From assembly GCA_030038035.1 (NCBI GenBank), contig JASHPP010000498.1, positions 1 to 7,513 of the forward strand: a DNA stretch of 7,513 bases, given 5' to 3'. This document shows positions 4,857-7,513 of the stretch, piece after piece. The notes below the pieces were generated by a model. The model was given only the letters and a program-made list of their open reading frames with translations. It made no database searches and was not told the origin of the DNA. Positions within the stretch are counted from its first letter, which is position 1. Each line of letters opens with the position of its first letter. This stretch comes from Trebonia sp. Its GTDB lineage: Bacteria > Actinomycetota > Actinomycetes > Streptosporangiales > Streptosporangiaceae. Both the position numbers and the translations under genes were made by a program.

Positions 4857-7513
4857 ATGTCAGACCCCCGTGTCATGCTGATGACAGGGATGAGCAGGCG
4901 CGGGACAAGCCCCGTCCTGGTTGGACGGGCAGCGGAGATGGCCGCCCTGGAGGCCGCGTTCGAAACGGTCCGACAGGGCGGTCCAGCCGCGCTGCTCGTC
5001 GGTGGCGAGGCCGGCGTGGGCAAGACGCGCCTGCTCACCGAGTTCACTGCGAGCGCGCGGGCGGCCGGAGCCAGGGTGCTGGCAGGCGGGTGCCTGGAAC
5101 TCGGGGCTGACGGGCTGCCGTTCGGCCCGTTCACCGCGATGCTGCGGGACCTGGTGCGGGAGATCGGCGCGGACGAGATCGTCGGCATGCTGCCTGGCAG
5201 CGCGCGGGCTACACGGGAGCTGGCCAGGCTGCTGCCCGAGCTGGCGGGTGCTGGCGAGCTGGCCAGCGCGCCAGCCGGCGGGGCAGCGGCCGGATCTTCG
5301 GCCTCCCCGGCCTCCCCGGCCGCGGGCGAGGCACGCGCCCGGCTCTTCGAGGAGTTCCTCACGCTGCTTGAGCGGCTCGCCGGGCAGCGACCGCTTGTCG
5401 TCGTGGTCGAGGACGCGCACTGGGCGGACCGGTCCAGCCGTGACCTGATCGCCTTCCTCATCGGCTACCAGCGCGCGCTGGCGAACGTGCTGATCATCGT
5501 GACGTTCCGCTCCGACGAGCTGCACCGCACCCATCCGCTCCGGCCGCTGCTCGCCGAGCTCGCTCGGATCGACTGGGTGGAGCGCACCGAGCTGCCCCGG
5601 CTGAGCCGCGGGCAGGCTGAAGAGCTCGCGGCGGCGGTGCTCGGGCAGGTGCCCGACCGCGTGCTGACCGACGCGCTCTACAAGCGAGCCGAGGGCAACC
5701 CGCTCTTCACCGAGGAACTGCTCGCCTGCCCGGACGGCTCGGCGGAGATACCAGACTCGCTCGCGGACCTGCTGCTGCAGGCAGTGCGGCGGCTGCCTGA
5801 AGAGACCCAGGAGGTGCTGCGCGTGGCCAGCGCGGGCAGCGGCAGCACGAGTCACGCGTTGCTCACCAAGGTCAGCGGGCGCAGCGCGGACGAGCTGACG
5901 GCCGTCATCCGCCCCGCCGTCACCGGCAACGTGCTGGTAACCACCGCCGACGGGTACGCGTTCCGGCACACGCTGATCCGCGAGGCCGTGCACGAGGATC
6001 TGCTGCCAGGCGAGCACAGCGGGGTGCACACCCGGTATGCGCTCGCGATCGAGGCCGAACCCGCGCTCGTCTCCGAGGGGCGGGCGGACATCGAGAGGGC
6101 GCACCACTGGTATTCGGCGCACAACACGCCGGGAGCGCTGACCAGCGCATGGCTGGCATCCGCGCAAGCCTCTCGTGCCGTGGCGCACGCCGAACGGCTC
6201 GTGCTACTCGCCCGTGTCCTGGAACTGTGGGACCAGGTCCCGGACGCCGCGGAGCGCGTCGGCGCCGACCACGTGCGGGTGCTCGAGGAAGCGGCGGGCG
6301 CCGCGCACGACGCGGGCGAAGCGCAGCGCGGGCTCGCGTTCGTAGAATCGGCGCTGGCGGAGCTTGACGAGAGCACGGACCCGGTCCGGGTCGCCATGCT
6401 GCTCCGGCAGCGGTTCACGTTCCAGAAGGATCTTGGCCTGCCCGGCCACATGGAAGACCTGGACCGCGCGCTGCGCCTGGTCCCGGAGACGGTGTCAAGG
6501 AAGGCGCGGACACAGCTCCTGCTCGCCGCGTCGCACACCATCTGCGACGCGGCGAGCCAGCGGTACAAGAGCCTGGCGGAAGAGGCCCTGCGCCTCGCCC
6601 GCGAGGACCACGACGTTGACGCGGAAGCGCAGGCGCTCGCCACGCTGGCGTATTTCGAGTCGCTGCCAAGCGGGCTGGTCACCCCGGGCAGCCCGGCCCT
6701 GCGGCTGATCGCGGAGGCCCGCGCGACCGCGCAGCGGGCCGATGCCTACCAGCCGATCGTCAAGGCAGTGATCACCGAGTCCCACCTGCTGTGCGGGGCG
6801 GGCGAGTACGACAGCGCCGCCGACGTCGCCCGGCAGGGAATCGCCGATGCCGAGCGGCACGGCCTGGCCCGCACCGCCGGGGCGTTCCTGGCGATCAACC
6901 TGGCGGAACCGCTGCTTTACCTCGCCCGCTGGGACGAGGCGGCGGACATCGCCGAACGGGCCCTCGATCTCGCTCCGCCGCCGCTCACCCGGGTCGGCTT
7001 GTGGATCGTGTGTGGTTCGATCGCCCTCGCCCGCGGTGACGTCGCCACCGCCGCGAGGCGCGCGGCGGCGAGCCGGGCCGTACTGGCCGGTGCCAGGTAC
7101 GAGGACCAGTACCACTTTCCGCAGGCCGCGCTTGACGTCGAGCTCAAGCTGGCTACGGACGGCCCCGCGGCGGCGGCGGCCCTGGCCGCCGAGGAACTCA
7201 ACCGGTACGACGTGTCGGCTGGCAGCCCTCGGTATGCCTGGCCGCTGCTCGTTACCGCAGCCATCGCCGCCGCCGGGCACGCGTGGGGCGCGGGGGGCCT
7301 GGAGGGCACCGCGGGGACCGGCGCGGCCCGTGCGGCCCGTGCGCCCCGTGCGGCCCGTGCGGCCCGTGCGCCCCGTGCGGACGACGACGGCGGCCCGGCC
7401 CTGCTCGGCCAGCTACGCACGCTGGCGGACAAGCTGGACGTGTTCGGACCGGTACAGCGGGCCTGGGAGTTGACGTTCACGGCGCTCGTCCCGCCCGATG
7501 ACACCGATCCGCG
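4857..7513 (+). CDS. LAL-type (MalT-like) large ATP-binding transcriptional regulator, probable LuxR family; C-terminus outside the window
   Basis: 885 codons are open to the right edge. N-terminal STAND/AAA-type NTPase: LVGRAAEMAALEAAF at about 21-35, Walker A GEAGVGKT (50-57), Walker B LVVVVEDAHWAD (180-191), FRSDE (217-221), GNPLFTEELL (280-289) and FRHTLIREAV (369-378). This order is typical of LAL regulators, which use ATP binding and a helical sensor arm to control a C-terminal LuxR-type HTH. From about 400 onward the protein is Ala/Leu/Glu-rich with TPR-like helical hairpins. The HTH would lie beyond 7513, so the DNA-binding role is inferred. Two low-complexity stretches stand out: an Ala/Ser/Pro/Gly linker at 137-157, between Walker A and B, and an Ala/Arg/Pro tandem repeat at 823-840. 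The start is uncertain: ATGs at 4812, 4857, 4875, 4881 and 4890 are all in frame and none has a good Shine-Dalgarno. It may be co-transcribed with the small ORF upstream. The ligand and target are unknown; such genes often sit in or near secondary-metabolite clusters. Confidence 0.88.
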   Translation, partial: MSDPRVMLMTGMSRRGTSPVLVGRAAEMAALEAAFETVRQGGPAALLVGGEAGVGKTRLLTEFTASARAAGARVLAGGCLELGADGLPFGPFTAMLRDLVREIGADEIVGMLPGSARATRELARLLPELAGAGELASAPAGGAAAGSSASPASPAAGEARARLFEEFLTLLERLAGQRPLVVVVEDAHWADRSSRDLIAFLIGYQRALANVLIIVTFRSDELHRTHPLRPLLAELARIDWVERTELPRLSRGQAEELAAAVLGQVPDRVLTDALYKRAEGNPLFTEELLACPDGSAEIPDSLADLLLQAVRRLPEETQEVLRVASAGSGSTSHALLTKVSGRSADELTAVIRPAVTGNVLVTTADGYAFRHTLIREAVHEDLLPGEHSGVHTRYALAIEAEPALVSEGRADIERAHHWYSAHNTPGALTSAWLASAQASRAVAHAERLVLLARVLELWDQVPDAAERVGADHVRVLEEAAGAAHDAGEAQRGLAFVESALAELDESTDPVRVAMLLRQRFTFQKDLGLPGHMEDLDRALRLVPETVSRKARTQLLLAASHTICDAASQRYKSLAEEALRLAREDHDVDAEAQALATLAYFESLPSGLVTPGSPALRLIAEARATAQRADAYQPIVKAVITESHLLCGAGEYDSAADVARQGIADAERHGLARTAGAFLAINLAEPLLYLARWDEAADIAERALDLAPPPLTRVGLWIVCGSIALARGDVATAARRAAASRAVLAGARYEDQYHFPQAALDVELKLATDGPAAAAALAAEELNRYDVSAGSPRYAWPLLVTAAIAAAGHAWGAGGLEGTAGTGAARAARAPRAARAARAPRADDDGGPALLGQLRTLADKLDVFGPVQRAWELTFTALVPPDDTDP
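5301..5318 (+). repeat. Two tandem 9-bp units (GCCTCCCCG) in the ATPase linker
   Basis: Two identical in-frame copies encode Ala-Ser-Pro twice, within the low-complexity linker between Walker A and Walker B. Copy-number change would keep the frame and alter only linker length. Confidence 0.6.
7323..7376 (+). repeat. Perfect 27-bp tandem duplication built of 9-bp units, inside the ATPase gene
   Basis: 7323-7349 and 7350-7376 are identical. Each is three 9-bp units encoding Ala-Ala-Arg, Ala-Ala-Arg, Ala-Pro-Arg. The array keeps the reading frame and is flanked by more Gly/Ala and then Asp-rich residues (ADDDGG). It makes a strongly basic low-complexity insert in an otherwise helical-repeat region. 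Exact identity of the copies points to a recent expansion by slippage. Confidence 0.9.

Noticed and set aside
4860..6188. 442-codon minus-strand ORF antisense to the ATPase gene
   Set aside because: Arises from codon bias of the GC-rich coding strand; Gln/Arg/Gly-rich with no family features, and the plus strand carries Walker A and B motifs here.
6495..7280. 261-codon minus-strand ORF antisense to the ATPase gene
   Set aside because: Same type of antisense shadow; no motif and no ribosome binding site support.
7323..7376. CRISPR-like repeat array
   Set aside because: Repeats are contiguous with no spacers and encode in-frame protein; it is a coding minisatellite.
7283..7501. Cys/Gly/Pro-rich repeat peptide (GPCAPC type) in another plus frame
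   Set aside because: It looks like a metal-binding repeat, but it is only the 9-bp tandem array read out of frame; the ATPase frame stays open through it.

Overview
The window is uniformly GC-rich, with strongly G/C-ending codons, GTG/ATG starts and protein families typical of high-GC Gram-positive bacteria. An actinomycete (Streptomyces-like or a relative) is the best reading; the genus cannot be named from the sequence. Five protein-coding genes are supported. No tRNA, rRNA, CRISPR array or mobile element was seen.

Layout: (1) 1-1128, minus strand: the N-terminal part of a secreted GH25 (lysozyme-type) muramidase followed by Ig-like He_PIG-type domains, cut by the left edge. (2) 1129-1320: a divergent intergenic region with a perfect 32-bp palindrome and a 7-bp direct repeat offset by 21 bp. 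(3) 1321-2343, plus: a divergent UppP/BacA-type undecaprenyl-diphosphate phosphatase with a long extra loop and an altered second active-site motif. (4) 2344-2394: a short convergent gap with a weak hairpin. (5) 2395-4287, minus: complete typA/bipA translational GTPase. (6) 4288-4562: a 275-bp divergent intergenic region with several inverted and direct repeats. (7) 4563-4793, plus: a small basic protein of unknown function with a strong ribosome binding site. (8) 4857-7513, plus: a large STAND/AAA-type ATPase resembling LAL (MalT-like) LuxR-family regulators, cut by the right edge before any C-terminal HTH could be seen.

How the genes relate: the GH25 muramidase cleaves peptidoglycan and UppP recycles the lipid carrier used to build it. 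The divergent pair therefore makes a plausible cell-envelope unit that could share control through the intergenic palindrome; this is inference. typA is a housekeeping or stress GTPase, convergent with uppP. The small ORF and the ATPase gene lie 63 bp apart, in the same orientation and in the same reading frame, and may be co-transcribed. I found no clear sign of a wholly new multi-gene system. The points most worth checking are the 32-bp palindrome, the UppP active-site variant, the repeat-rich typA/small-ORF intergenic region, and the 27-bp tandem repeat inside the ATPase gene.
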